Shown: positions 8,299 through 15,245 of the stretch, one piece after another
How positions within the stretch are numbered: the first letter of the stretch is position 1
Layout of the letters: each line of letters starts with the position of its first letter
Source of the DNA: Akkermansia muciniphila
Lineage (GTDB): Bacteria > Verrucomicrobiota > Verrucomicrobiia > Limisphaerales > UBA9464
DNA length: 32,801 bases
NCBI GenBank assembly: GCA_945900455.1
Contig: CAMDJH010000039.1
Coordinates: 1-32,801, forward strand
Direction of reading: 5' to 3'
Program-made: the position numbers and the translations under genes
The notes under the pieces: model-generated
What the model was told of the DNA's origin: nothing
The model's input: the letters and a program-made list of their open reading frames with translations, nothing else
Databases searched by the model: none

Positions 8299-9411
8299 TC
8301 AGGACCGCGGATGCGATGGAAAATCCGTGTAACCTTTTGCATCCGGCGCCGACCACACCTTCGTATCCGCCGGAGGATTCAATTCCCACCCGTTGGCAAA
8401 ACGTTCCACCAGATCGGGATTGCTTAAGTAGGGTCGGCCGAAAGCGATCAGATCCGCCTGACCAGAGGCAATTGCCGCCTCGGCCGTTTCCTGCGTGTAG
8501 CCGCAATTTCCCATCAGCGGCCCGGCATACGCGGCGCGAAACTCGGAGAGCGTCATGGGCCTACCCTGATCGTGAAATCCAAACGCCAGCCCGTCCACCA
8601 CATGCAGGTAGGCCAGACCCAATGGGCTCAACCGCCTCGCGGCATGCGTAAATGTTTCCCGAAAATCAGGCGCGCCCATGTCATTGAATATCCCATTGGG
8701 CGAGAAGCGTACCGCCACCTGACGGGCCGGCCAGACGGTGAGAATGGCTTCGATGATTTCGTTCAGGAAACGGAATCGATTCTCGACATTGCCGCCGTAA
8801 CGATCGGTCCGCTGGTTCGTCTTCGACTGGAGGAACTGGTCAATCAAGTAGCCGTTGGCCGCGTGGACTTCCACGCCATCAAATCCGGCAGCCTTTGCCC
8901 GCTCCGCCGCCCGCCGGAAATCATCCACCACCGCCGTAACTTCCGCCGTCTCCAGGGCGCGGGGCGTCTCGTAGGGCTGCTTGCCCAGCGGCGTGTGGAT
9001 CGTATCGCCATTGATCTTGACCGCCGAAGCGGATACGGCCGGCCGGCCTCCATGAAAGCTGCTGTGCGAAGCGCGGCCGCAGTGCCAGAGCTGGAGAAAG
9101 ATCGGCGTGGACTGGGTGTGCAGTGCGTTGACAATTTTTCTCCACCCAGACTTTTGCGCCTCGTTGTAAATACCGGGTGAGTCGACCCAGCCAATGCCCT
9201 GTTCGGAGATGGTCGTCGCCTCGGAGATGATCAGCCCCGCCGAGGCTCGCTGCATGTAATATTCCACCATCAAATCGTTCGGCACCCGATCGCGACCCGC
9301 CCGGCCACGCGTCAACGGGGCCATTACCACGCGGTTGTGCAACGCCAGCCCGAGCAGATCAAAGGTCGAGAGCAAATGGGGTGAGCGGCTTTTTGTGGAG
9401 GCAATGGTCAT
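8299..9411 (-). CDS. nemA: Alkene reductase, Old Yellow Enzyme family
   Basis: This 370-residue FMN enzyme would reduce activated C=C bonds (enones, maleimides) or nitro compounds with NAD(P)H in the cytoplasm. The TIM-barrel signatures are complete: VMAPLTRGRA for FMN binding, FLQLWHCGRASH, the substrate and catalytic motif EVHAANGYLIDQF (His183, Asn186, Tyr188, matching His191/Asn194/Tyr196 of yeast OYE1), RTDRYGGNVENR, VRFSPNG, and the FMN-phosphate motif DLIAFGRPYLSNPDL. The C-terminal KGYTDFP is typical of NemA-like members. Length is normal. A perfect 7-bp-arm palindrome lies about 34-51 bp upstream of the ATG and could be an operator. Physiological substrate unknown. Confidence 0.93.
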   Translation of the reverse strand: MTIASTKSRSPHLLSTFDLLGLALHNRVVMAPLTRGRAGRDRVPNDLMVEYYMQRASAGLIISEATTISEQGIGWVDSPGIYNEAQKSGWRKIVNALHTQSTPIFLQLWHCGRASHSSFHGGRPAVSASAVKINGDTIHTPLGKQPYETPRALETAEVTAVVDDFRRAAERAKAAGFDGVEVHAANGYLIDQFLQSKTNQRTDRYGGNVENRFRFLNEIIEAILTVWPARQVAVRFSPNGIFNDMGAPDFRETFTHAARRLSPLGLAYLHVVDGLAFGFHDQGRPMTLSEFRAAYAGPLMGNCGYTQETAEAAIASGQADLIAFGRPYLSNPDLVERFANGWELNPPADTKVWSAPDAKGYTDFPSHPRS

Positions 9412-9444
9412 GATCTGTCTTGGGTCAATTCGGTGCGTCGTTCA

Positions 9445-9462
9445 CAGAACACACCTGTTCTG
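9445..9462. promoter_or_regulatory. Palindromic operator candidate upstream of alkene reductase
   Basis: CAGAACA (9445-9451), CACC, TGTTCTG (9456-9462) is a perfect 7-bp inverted repeat with a 4-nt spacer. It lies 34-51 bp upstream of the alkene reductase ATG, on the 5' side of the minus-strand gene. Alkene reductases are often controlled by repressors that sense electrophiles. No regulator gene is adjacent, so the binding protein is unknown; a GAAC-N6-GTTC layout could also suit a LexA-like protein. Confidence 0.45.
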
Positions 9463-9526
9463 GGCCCAAACTGCCGGGCAGTCCCGCGGACGGCAAGTCT
9501 TTCGCCAAAGGAGTCTTCACGACCCG

Positions 9527-9542
9527 CGCATCCCGAAGTTGT
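9527..9542. repeat. Left 16-bp inverted repeat of RAYT/REP region
   Basis: cgcatcccgaagttgt is the exact reverse complement of 10098-10113. The pair encloses 587 bp that hold the transposase remnant and all the REP-like repeats of this gap. Confidence 0.5.
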
Positions 9543-9607
9543 GAGAGATTTTAAGTTCCAAAGGACGGATTCGTCGTGATTTGTGAAGAGAACGTTGACT
9601 GCCATTA

Positions 9608-9622
9608 GGCTGCGGAGCAGCC
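9608..9622. repeat. Short GC hairpin next to transposase remnant
   Basis: GGCTGC-GGA-GCAGCC is a perfect 6-bp stem with a 3-nt loop, 8 bp after the stop of the transposase remnant. It is similar in design to GGCGC-TCC-GCGCC at 167-179, so it is probably another short palindromic repeat unit, perhaps at the site where the transposase gene was cut. Confidence 0.4.
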
Positions 9623-9629
9623 GTTCTCA

Positions 9630-9851
9630 TTATGGATCTGATTCGGCGATGGTGCGGGTGCGCGACAGACCAAAGAACAAATGTACGTGATCTTCCACGC
9701 CACCGATCTGCAATGACGGACACGCGATCTTGTCGAGAGTTCCGGCGAGGTAGGGATGTAATTCGGGCTGGAGGGCAGGGGTGAGAGCCCGTTCACGATT
9801 CTTCGTGCTGAACACGAGATGAATCAGAATGCGGGATAATGATTCTGGCAT
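9630..9851 (-). pseudogene. Truncated REP-associated tyrosine transposase (RAYT, Y1_Tnp)
   Basis: The 73-residue frame matches the N-terminal half of IS200-like/RAYT transposases: start MPESLSRILIHLVFSTKNRE, then GGVEDHVHLFFGLSRT, where HVH is the HUH metal-binding motif. Intact family members have about 150 residues and carry the nucleophilic Tyr in the second half. Here translation stops right after TIAESDP, and no downstream frame resembles the missing half, so the Tyr is gone and the protein should be inactive. REP-like repeats begin about 20 bp upstream of its ATG, the usual setting for RAYT genes, which are thought to mobilise REP elements. The stop may come from a deletion or a repeat insertion at about 9608-9630. 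Confidence 0.75.
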
Positions 9852-9869
9852 GGTGGGGTGGGGTTATCG

Positions 9870-10026
9870 CGGCCCTACAGGCCGCTGGTCATCGCTGTCA
9901 CGAAAACCCAGGCCGATGGCCTGGGCTGAGGAATGACGGCCCTTTGGGCCTGGGGAACATCGCGGGCTTTGCAACGTCGGGCCGATGGCCTGGGCTGAGG
10001 AATGACGGCCCTTTGGGCCTGAGGAA
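9870..10026. repeat. REP-like repeat cluster with two 47-bp direct copies
   Basis: Copies at 9911-9957 and 9980-10026 share 46 of 47 bases (ggccgatggcctgggctgagg...) and are spaced 69 bp apart. Each contains two mini-hairpins, GGCC-GAT-GGCC and GGCCC-TTT-GGGCC. In copy 1 the first stem extends to 8 bp (CCCAGGCC-GAT-GGCCTGGG, 9907-9925). A further palindrome CGGCC-CTACA-GGCCG lies at 9870-9884. These are non-coding; open frames across them only spell the repeat. They sit directly upstream of the RAYT remnant. Confidence 0.75.
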
Positions 10027-10097
10027 TCGCACGTTCATTAAGTGAACAAAGAATCTTCCTGTCTCCGTTTCCTTCGTTTCCCTCTGTAGTCGTCCCG

Positions 10098-10113
10098 ACA
10101 ACTTCGGGATGCG
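10098..10113. repeat. Right 16-bp inverted repeat of RAYT/REP region
   Basis: acaacttcgggatgcg is the exact reverse complement of 9527-9542. It also forms the right arm of a local hairpin, TCCCGA (10093-10098), CAACT, TCGGGA (10104-10109), located 70-86 bp upstream of the lipase start. It could be an element end, or simply another copy of a small dispersed palindrome. Confidence 0.5.
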
Positions 10114-10178
10114 ACGTATCGACACTCGCACCGGATTCAATTGTCGCCTCGGCCACAACCGCGCGCTAACTTTCCTTC

Positions 10179-10859
10179 GTGCAACTCGTTGCCTGGCTCA
10201 GTTCCATCCTCGCGGCCTTCGATGGCTCCGGCGGCGCTCCGCCACGTCCTGCGCCAGGACGGAATCCCGTAATCGTGGTGCATGGCATCCATTCGAACTC
10301 GAACGATATGGTCCGCATGGCCCAATACCTTCGCCGGGAGGGATGGGAGGTTTTCACGCCTGACATGACTCCCGCCGATGGCCGGGTCACCCTCGATTAT
10401 CTGTCGTCTCAACTGGCCGCGTACATCGATCAGCATGCAGCGGGCCGGAGATTCGATTTGGTCGGGTACAGTATGGGTGGGCTCATCACTCGATACTATA
10501 TGCAGCGGCTCGGCGGCTTGCAGCGGGTCGATCGGTTCGTCACGATCGCCGCTCCGCACCACGGCACCTGCCTCGCGAACCTCAGATTCGGGCTAGGCGG
10601 GCGGCAGATGCGGCCTGGTAGCGATTTTCTCCGCGATCTGGACCGCGATTCCGATCGGCTTGGCCAGGTGCAATTCACCTCATTCTACACCCCGCTCGAT
10701 CTGATCATCGTTCCGGCACGCAGCTCCGAGATGCGAGAAGCGTCTAACGTGCGCCTTTGGGCGGCATGCCATCCGTCGCTCATCCTTGAAAAGCGATGCA
10801 TTCGCGCCGTGGCCAAGGCGCTGTTGGAAGAGCCGCTTCCGAAACCCCAGGTTCCCTGA
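10179..10859 (+). CDS. Lipase/esterase-like alpha/beta hydrolase
   Basis: The 226-residue product has the alpha/beta hydrolase fold of triacylglycerol lipase/PGAP1-like proteins: VIVVHGIHSNSNDM (oxyanion loop), nucleophile elbow GYSMGG with Ser98, then APHHGT, TPLDLIIVP with the likely acid Asp174, and CHPSLI with the likely base His198. The triad is complete. It probably hydrolyses an ester or lipid, substrate unknown. No convincing signal peptide is seen (MQLVAWLSSILAAF is short and lacks a basic start), so location is uncertain. The start is GTG at 10179 without an SD (actttccttcGTG). It ends 18 bp from the convergent SPFH gene, with no terminator seen between them. Confidence 0.85.
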   Translation: MQLVAWLSSILAAFDGSGGAPPRPAPGRNPVIVVHGIHSNSNDMVRMAQYLRREGWEVFTPDMTPADGRVTLDYLSSQLAAYIDQHAAGRRFDLVGYSMGGLITRYYMQRLGGLQRVDRFVTIAAPHHGTCLANLRFGLGGRQMRPGSDFLRDLDRDSDRLGQVQFTSFYTPLDLIIVPARSSEMREASNVRLWAACHPSLILEKRCIRAVAKALLEEPLPKPQVP

Positions 10860-10877
10860 GCTCAGCCCCGGAAGCCG

Positions 10878-11810
10878 TCAGGACGTCATTCGTGGCGGCG
10901 GAGCGGGTGGCCCGGGTTCTTCCGCAGCGAGAATCGCCGAGGTGATTTCGTTGCCTCTTGGAATGATGACAATATCGGCCTGGCCTTCGAGGATGTTCTG
11001 GGTTTCCAGCACTTGGAACATAGCCCGACTGATTTCGGGATCCTGGGCGATATCCTTAAGGACATCGCCGACGATTTTAGGTCGCATCGCCTGAGCTTTG
11101 GCGAATTCGATCGCGGCTTGTCGCTCGGCGGTGCTGCTAATGATGCTCACTTGATTGGCACCGTCCTGGCGAATGGCGCTGGTGACCTGACGGAGGCGGT
11201 TCACCACTTTTTCTTCGATGCCTTTAATCATGCCAATATCTCGGAAATGGACTTTACGGACGTAGACGGAGCCGAGGCGGTAGCCCCATTCCTGCGATTT
11301 TGGTGACACATCGTTGCGCACCGACATGCTCATGGCATGGCGGTCGGACATCATTTGATCGAGCGGAAGGTTGCTGAGACAGCGGACGGCAGCGTTGCTG
11401 ACATTGGCGCTGAGGGAGCCGCGCGGATCGGCGTTCTTGAACAGAAACGCGACGGGATCGCTGATCATCATTTCGTACCAGACGCCGATGCCCATTGGCG
11501 CACCTTCCTCGGAATTCACAGGAAGACTTCGGAGGTACTCCTGGTCGAGCCTCAGGTCGACGACCTGGACTTGACCAAACCAGCGGACGATGAAGGCCCG
11601 CCAGCCGAGCTTCATCGGCGGGAAGTGGAGTCCCGGTTCGTCATAGATGGTCAGGACCTTACCGAACAGCATGAACACTTTGGCGGTTCGTTCGGGAACG
11701 ATAACAAAAATCCCCACAAATTCAATCAGCAGCAGGAGGAGAGGCAGACCGATGACTAGCGCCATGAATGTGCCGAAGCCGGCTATAAAGAATTGTGGCA
11801 GGCTATTCAT
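10878..11810 (-). CDS. SPFH/band-7 (stomatin/HflK-like) membrane protein, second of pair
   Basis: The 310-residue product has an N-terminal membrane segment (about 10-36), then an SPFH domain (FVIVPERTAKVFMLFGKVL, PGLHFPPMKLGW, VQVVDLRLDQEYLRSLPVNS) and a helical C-terminal part (RLRQVTSAIRQDGANQ, STAERQAAIEFAKAQA) ending in a Pro-rich tail (EEPGPPAPPP). Such proteins form oligomeric membrane cages or scaffolds. This one resembles stomatin/HflK but I cannot equate it with HflK or HflC. It overlaps the upstream SPFH gene by 8 bp, so the two products probably form a hetero-oligomer, as HflK and HflC do. A GGAGG sequence precedes its ATG at good spacing, one of the few SD sites in this window. 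Confidence 0.85.
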   Translation of the reverse strand: MNSLPQFFIAGFGTFMALVIGLPLLLLLIEFVGIFVIVPERTAKVFMLFGKVLTIYDEPGLHFPPMKLGWRAFIVRWFGQVQVVDLRLDQEYLRSLPVNSEEGAPMGIGVWYEMMISDPVAFLFKNADPRGSLSANVSNAAVRCLSNLPLDQMMSDRHAMSMSVRNDVSPKSQEWGYRLGSVYVRKVHFRDIGMIKGIEEKVVNRLRQVTSAIRQDGANQVSIISSTAERQAAIEFAKAQAMRPKIVGDVLKDIAQDPEISRAMFQVLETQNILEGQADIVIIPRGNEITSAILAAEEPGPPAPPPRMTS

Positions 11811-12804
11811 GGCGGCCCTCCAGAATCACGCGGCGCGACTGGCTATAGAGCCGGAGTTTGACATTGCGCACGTATGTTTCCAGGGCCCCGGCGCCAGACG
11901 CTTTCAGATCCGTGAGCTGCCGTGCCAGGGCGCGGAGCGGCTCGACTTCGGCGTGGGCTTTGAGCGTTTCGATTTCAACCGCTCGGCGCGATTGCACGAT
12001 CTTCTGATCCGCGCCAGCCTGGGCAAGACTGATATCGGAAGAAACTTGGTTATAGGCCGTATTGATGGCGGCTAGAGCCGATTCCACTTCGGGAGGAGGA
12101 TCGATTCCCGTGATGAGCGAGGCATCGAGCAGAATGCCATAGCGGGCGGAGCTCGACTGGCATTCACGATCCATGTGTTCGTTCAGGATGCGAAGGTTTT
12201 TCCGCAGATCGTTTATTGAGACTCCAATGGTTGCGTTCGAGACGATATGATCTCCAACGCGCATCTCCGGGGATGGTTCCGCTTTGGGCACTTCGAAGTT
12301 CGCGATGCGCTCCCGGAGAATGGAGACGAAATAGCCCATGACATGGACGATGGGCCGTTTGACGCCGAAAACATACGCATAGAGGTTGCGGTCGGAAATC
12401 CGGTAGCGGATCTGGCCGGTTAAGCCGGTGTTGAGCTGATCCTTCGTGACCGCCTCGAGCCATTGGCCGTTCGAGTTAGCAGCCGGTTTCTCGGGGTCAT
12501 GGGCCATGTTGATCGTCTGGGTGGCGATGTTAACCCGGTGCACCTTTTCCCAGGGCCATTTGAAATAAGGTCCGCCGGGCAGGATAACATGAACCTGGGG
12601 AAAGCAATACCGTTCCCGTTCCTCTGAATTCAGATGCTCGGCGATGGGATCATTCAGGGTGGTGACTCCCGGCAGGCGTTCAGCCCTGCCGAACCGGGTT
12701 TTCACGGCACGCTCGTTTTGGTCGACGGTGAACAGTCCGCCAACCACGCAGCGCAAGACAAACCATGCGAGGAAGCCGCAAACGATGCCGAAAAAGACGC
12801 TCAT
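11803..12804 (-). CDS. SPFH/band-7 membrane protein, first of pair
   Basis: The 333-residue product has one N-terminal membrane segment (residues 1-25), then an SPFH domain starting VDQNERAVKTRFGRAE, with PGGPYFKWPWEKVHRVNIAT, QIRYRISDRNLYAYVFG and RERIANFE. A helical region follows (LAAINTAYNQVSSDISLAQAGADQ, RRAVEIETLKAHAEVEPLRALARQ) with the heptad-like pattern typical of the family. It is 75 bp downstream of the WD40-cytochrome gene on the same strand and overlaps the next SPFH gene by 8 bp. It may belong to the large exported-protein operon upstream or be its own unit. A role in membrane-protein quality control or domain organisation is family knowledge, not shown here. No SD (cacatttcctATG). 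Confidence 0.85.
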   Translation of the reverse strand: MSVFFGIVCGFLAWFVLRCVVGGLFTVDQNERAVKTRFGRAERLPGVTTLNDPIAEHLNSEERERYCFPQVHVILPGGPYFKWPWEKVHRVNIATQTINMAHDPEKPAANSNGQWLEAVTKDQLNTGLTGQIRYRISDRNLYAYVFGVKRPIVHVMGYFVSILRERIANFEVPKAEPSPEMRVGDHIVSNATIGVSINDLRKNLRILNEHMDRECQSSSARYGILLDASLITGIDPPPEVESALAAINTAYNQVSSDISLAQAGADQKIVQSRRAVEIETLKAHAEVEPLRALARQLTDLKASGAGALETYVRNVKLRLYSQSRRVILEGRHE

Positions 12805-12879
12805 AGGAAATGTGACATTCTGAGGGGAGGAACGGCGGACACTATCCCGTCGCGCGACAAGGGATGAAGCCGAAGGGAA

Positions 12880-15219
12880 TCAGGGCACGCGTTCGGCCGT
12901 CTGAGCTCTGGGTTTGACATCGCCCAATTGCCAAACTCGCAAGACACCGCGGTGGCCGCCGGCGGCAAGCCATCCGCCTTCCGGTATGCCCGCGACCGCA
13001 TAGATAAAGTCCTCGCCGGGCTTCAGGGCCTGTCCTCGCTCGGCATTTTCATTGAGCACCTGTAATTCTCCGTCGCCAGCGGCGGCCACGAGCTGGCGGC
13101 CCGCCCCCCAAAACGTGAGGGCGGTAACCTCCTTGGGGAAGCCTGTCGCCTGTTTCTTCCGATCCCCACTGACGGCATCCCAAAGTTTCACGGCGTTGTC
13201 AGCACTCGCGGTGGCGAGGACCCGGCCGTCCGGAGACCAAGCGATCCCGAGAATATGGCCCGAATGACCTTCGAGCGTCCGCAGCATCTTTCCGGATTCC
13301 AGATCGAGGATGCGTGCGAACCGGTCCGCACCGCCGGTAACGAGGCGTCGGCCGTCCGGAGACCAAGCGATGGCCAGCACGGTATCGCTATGCCAGTTCG
13401 TGTAGCGACTCATCTGAACGCCGACGGTGGCGTCCCAGATACTGATATCGCCGCCACGGGTGGGCTCGCCGCCACCGATGGCGAGACGGCGCCCGTCCGG
13501 AGAAAAAGCGAGTGCTGTGATGCGATCAACGAAGAGGGACGGAGACGAAACGGAGCCCAGAATCCCATTGAGGGCCCAGGAGGGTGTGAGGCCGACGGAG
13601 AACCACCCATCGTCCGTCGTCTCGACCAACACAGACTTCGAATCGAGAAATGCGAGATTACGCACAGGTTGTGAGAGGGGAATGGTTTCACCCGGATAGC
13701 CCCCTTCCGATCTCCAGATATGGACTCGGCCATCCTGCGACAGCACCGCTAGCCAGCGGCTATCGGGAGAGAATACCCCGGAGATCGGGGGAGAAGTTGG
13801 ACGCGTGAGTGCGGCAATCGCCGCTTGGTTGGCGCGCTCGGCGGCACCCAGTTCAACGTCCAATACAATTTTTCGCTCCTCTCCGTTCTTGATCGTGGAT
13901 TCGACCTTTTCAACCGCAGGCAAAGCGAGTTCGAGTTCATACTTTGCGGAAGCCTGCTTCTGCTGCAGCACTTTAAGTTCGGACTCCAGTTTTTCGACTT
14001 CTTTGGCGGTTTTTTGGGCAAGTTCCAGGGCTGATTTTTTCCGCGCGGCAAGATCGGGCGTGGCGTCGCCAGCCGCGTCCGCCGCCTTTTGATCCGTTTC
14101 GGCCGTCAATCGATCCTGGCGGGATTTTTCCAAGGCGGTCTGCTTTTCCGACACGGCACGATCGGCAGCGGCATTGGTATCGACCGCTTTCCGGTGGCGT
14201 GCCCGCACGGAATCCAGTTCCTTGCGGGCGGCTTCATTCGCCTCTTGGAAGGAATCCCGTTCACCCCGGATCCAGGTGACTGCCTGCTCGGTGGCGAGGG
14301 AGCGGCCGATGGAAATCCGGTCGCGGTGCAAGGCGGTGACGAACCGTTCGCGGCGTGCATCCGACAACAGCGCGACCCCATTGGTCAGGGTGAAGAGATA
14401 CGAACCGTCGGGACTTGTTATGGATCCAGCGGTTGAAGGAGCCAGGTTGGTCGGTCTTCCGGGGAGGCGAGCGACCGGAACGGAGCGCCGCCAAACCTTC
14501 ACTTCGCGGAATCCACCGGACGCCAGCCATTCGCCGTTGGGGCTCATGGCGAGGGCATTTACCTGGTCGCGGTGGGCGATGCCGATGCCGCCGGGTGAGG
14601 TGAGAGACGGGTCGACGGCGTGGGCAATCCTTTCGAGATTTGGCAGCGAATAAAGATCGATGCGGTTTCCGTGGCTGGCGGCGATGCAGGAGCCGTCCGT
14701 TGCGGCAGCGAGAGCGAAGATGGGGCGGATCTCTGGAGCCAGCGGCTGCCATGCGATGACTTCTTCCCGGTAGGGCGAAGGGCGGGCTCCCTGATCGATC
14801 CAGGCGGCCAGCAGGCCGAGCTGCTGGGGAGTGAGCTCGACGGCATTTACCTTGTTTTCGCGGGGCGGCATCCGGGGTTTTGCCGTGTGGCTGGCGAGTT
14901 TGAACAGCAGGGACTCCGCAGCTTTTCCCGGTTGGAGGGCGGGGCCGGTTTCTCCGCCCTTGATCATATCGGCGGGAGACTCCAAGAGCAGGTCCCCTTT
15001 CGTAGTGGATTTGTTATGACACGGCAGGCAATTAGCGCGGAGAGCTGGAACAACGTCGCGATCGAAATCAACCGTGTTGGTTCCGACGAGGCGGCGCACT
15101 TCGAGCGCCTTCGAGGCGGAAGCGGTCTCGGCGGCGAGAGCGGAAGTTGACATCAGCCCTCCGACCGCGATGAAGAAAACACCGAGGCGGTTCGTTTGGA
15201 AAATCCGAGTGAAAGACAT
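12880..15219 (-). CDS. Exported cytochrome c / WD40 propeller fusion with inserted coiled coil
   Basis: The 779-residue product opens with a signal peptide (to about ALAA, residue 30). A planctomycete-type cytochrome domain (PSCyt1) follows: haem motif CLPCH (64-68), the typical KGDLLLESPADMIKGGE, and a distal ligand candidate Met117 in PRMPP. Residues about 155-310 and 475-770 form WD40 blades (AMSPNGEWLASGG, FSPDSRWLAVLSQDGRVHIW, IAWSPDGRRLVTGGADRFARI, IAWSPDGRVLATASADNAVKLW). Between them, residues about 320-472 form a long Ala/Lys/Glu-rich coiled coil. It would act in the periplasm as a haem protein with a protein-binding platform; electron-transfer partners are unknown. Its start lies 26 nt after the end of the PPC-like gene. 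No SD. Confidence 0.88.
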   Translation of the reverse strand: MSFTRIFQTNRLGVFFIAVGGLMSTSALAAETASASKALEVRRLVGTNTVDFDRDVVPALRANCLPCHNKSTTKGDLLLESPADMIKGGETGPALQPGKAAESLLFKLASHTAKPRMPPRENKVNAVELTPQQLGLLAAWIDQGARPSPYREEVIAWQPLAPEIRPIFALAAATDGSCIAASHGNRIDLYSLPNLERIAHAVDPSLTSPGGIGIAHRDQVNALAMSPNGEWLASGGFREVKVWRRSVPVARLPGRPTNLAPSTAGSITSPDGSYLFTLTNGVALLSDARRERFVTALHRDRISIGRSLATEQAVTWIRGERDSFQEANEAARKELDSVRARHRKAVDTNAAADRAVSEKQTALEKSRQDRLTAETDQKAADAAGDATPDLAARKKSALELAQKTAKEVEKLESELKVLQQKQASAKYELELALPAVEKVESTIKNGEERKIVLDVELGAAERANQAAIAALTRPTSPPISGVFSPDSRWLAVLSQDGRVHIWRSEGGYPGETIPLSQPVRNLAFLDSKSVLVETTDDGWFSVGLTPSWALNGILGSVSSPSLFVDRITALAFSPDGRRLAIGGGEPTRGGDISIWDATVGVQMSRYTNWHSDTVLAIAWSPDGRRLVTGGADRFARILDLESGKMLRTLEGHSGHILGIAWSPDGRVLATASADNAVKLWDAVSGDRKKQATGFPKEVTALTFWGAGRQLVAAAGDGELQVLNENAERGQALKPGEDFIYAVAGIPEGGWLAAGGHRGVLRVWQLGDVKPRAQTAERVP

Positions 15220-15245
15220 CGTGAAAAAAGCGGTTCGCTGCGTCT

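Noticed and set aside
9875-10158. Open frames across the REP cluster on both strands
   Set aside because: The frames repeat the same short peptide because the DNA repeats; there is no start context or known domain.
12805-12879. Possible terminator after the WD40-cytochrome gene
   Set aside because: Only a short stem around gtcgcgcgac forms, without a T-run, so readthrough into the SPFH genes is possible.
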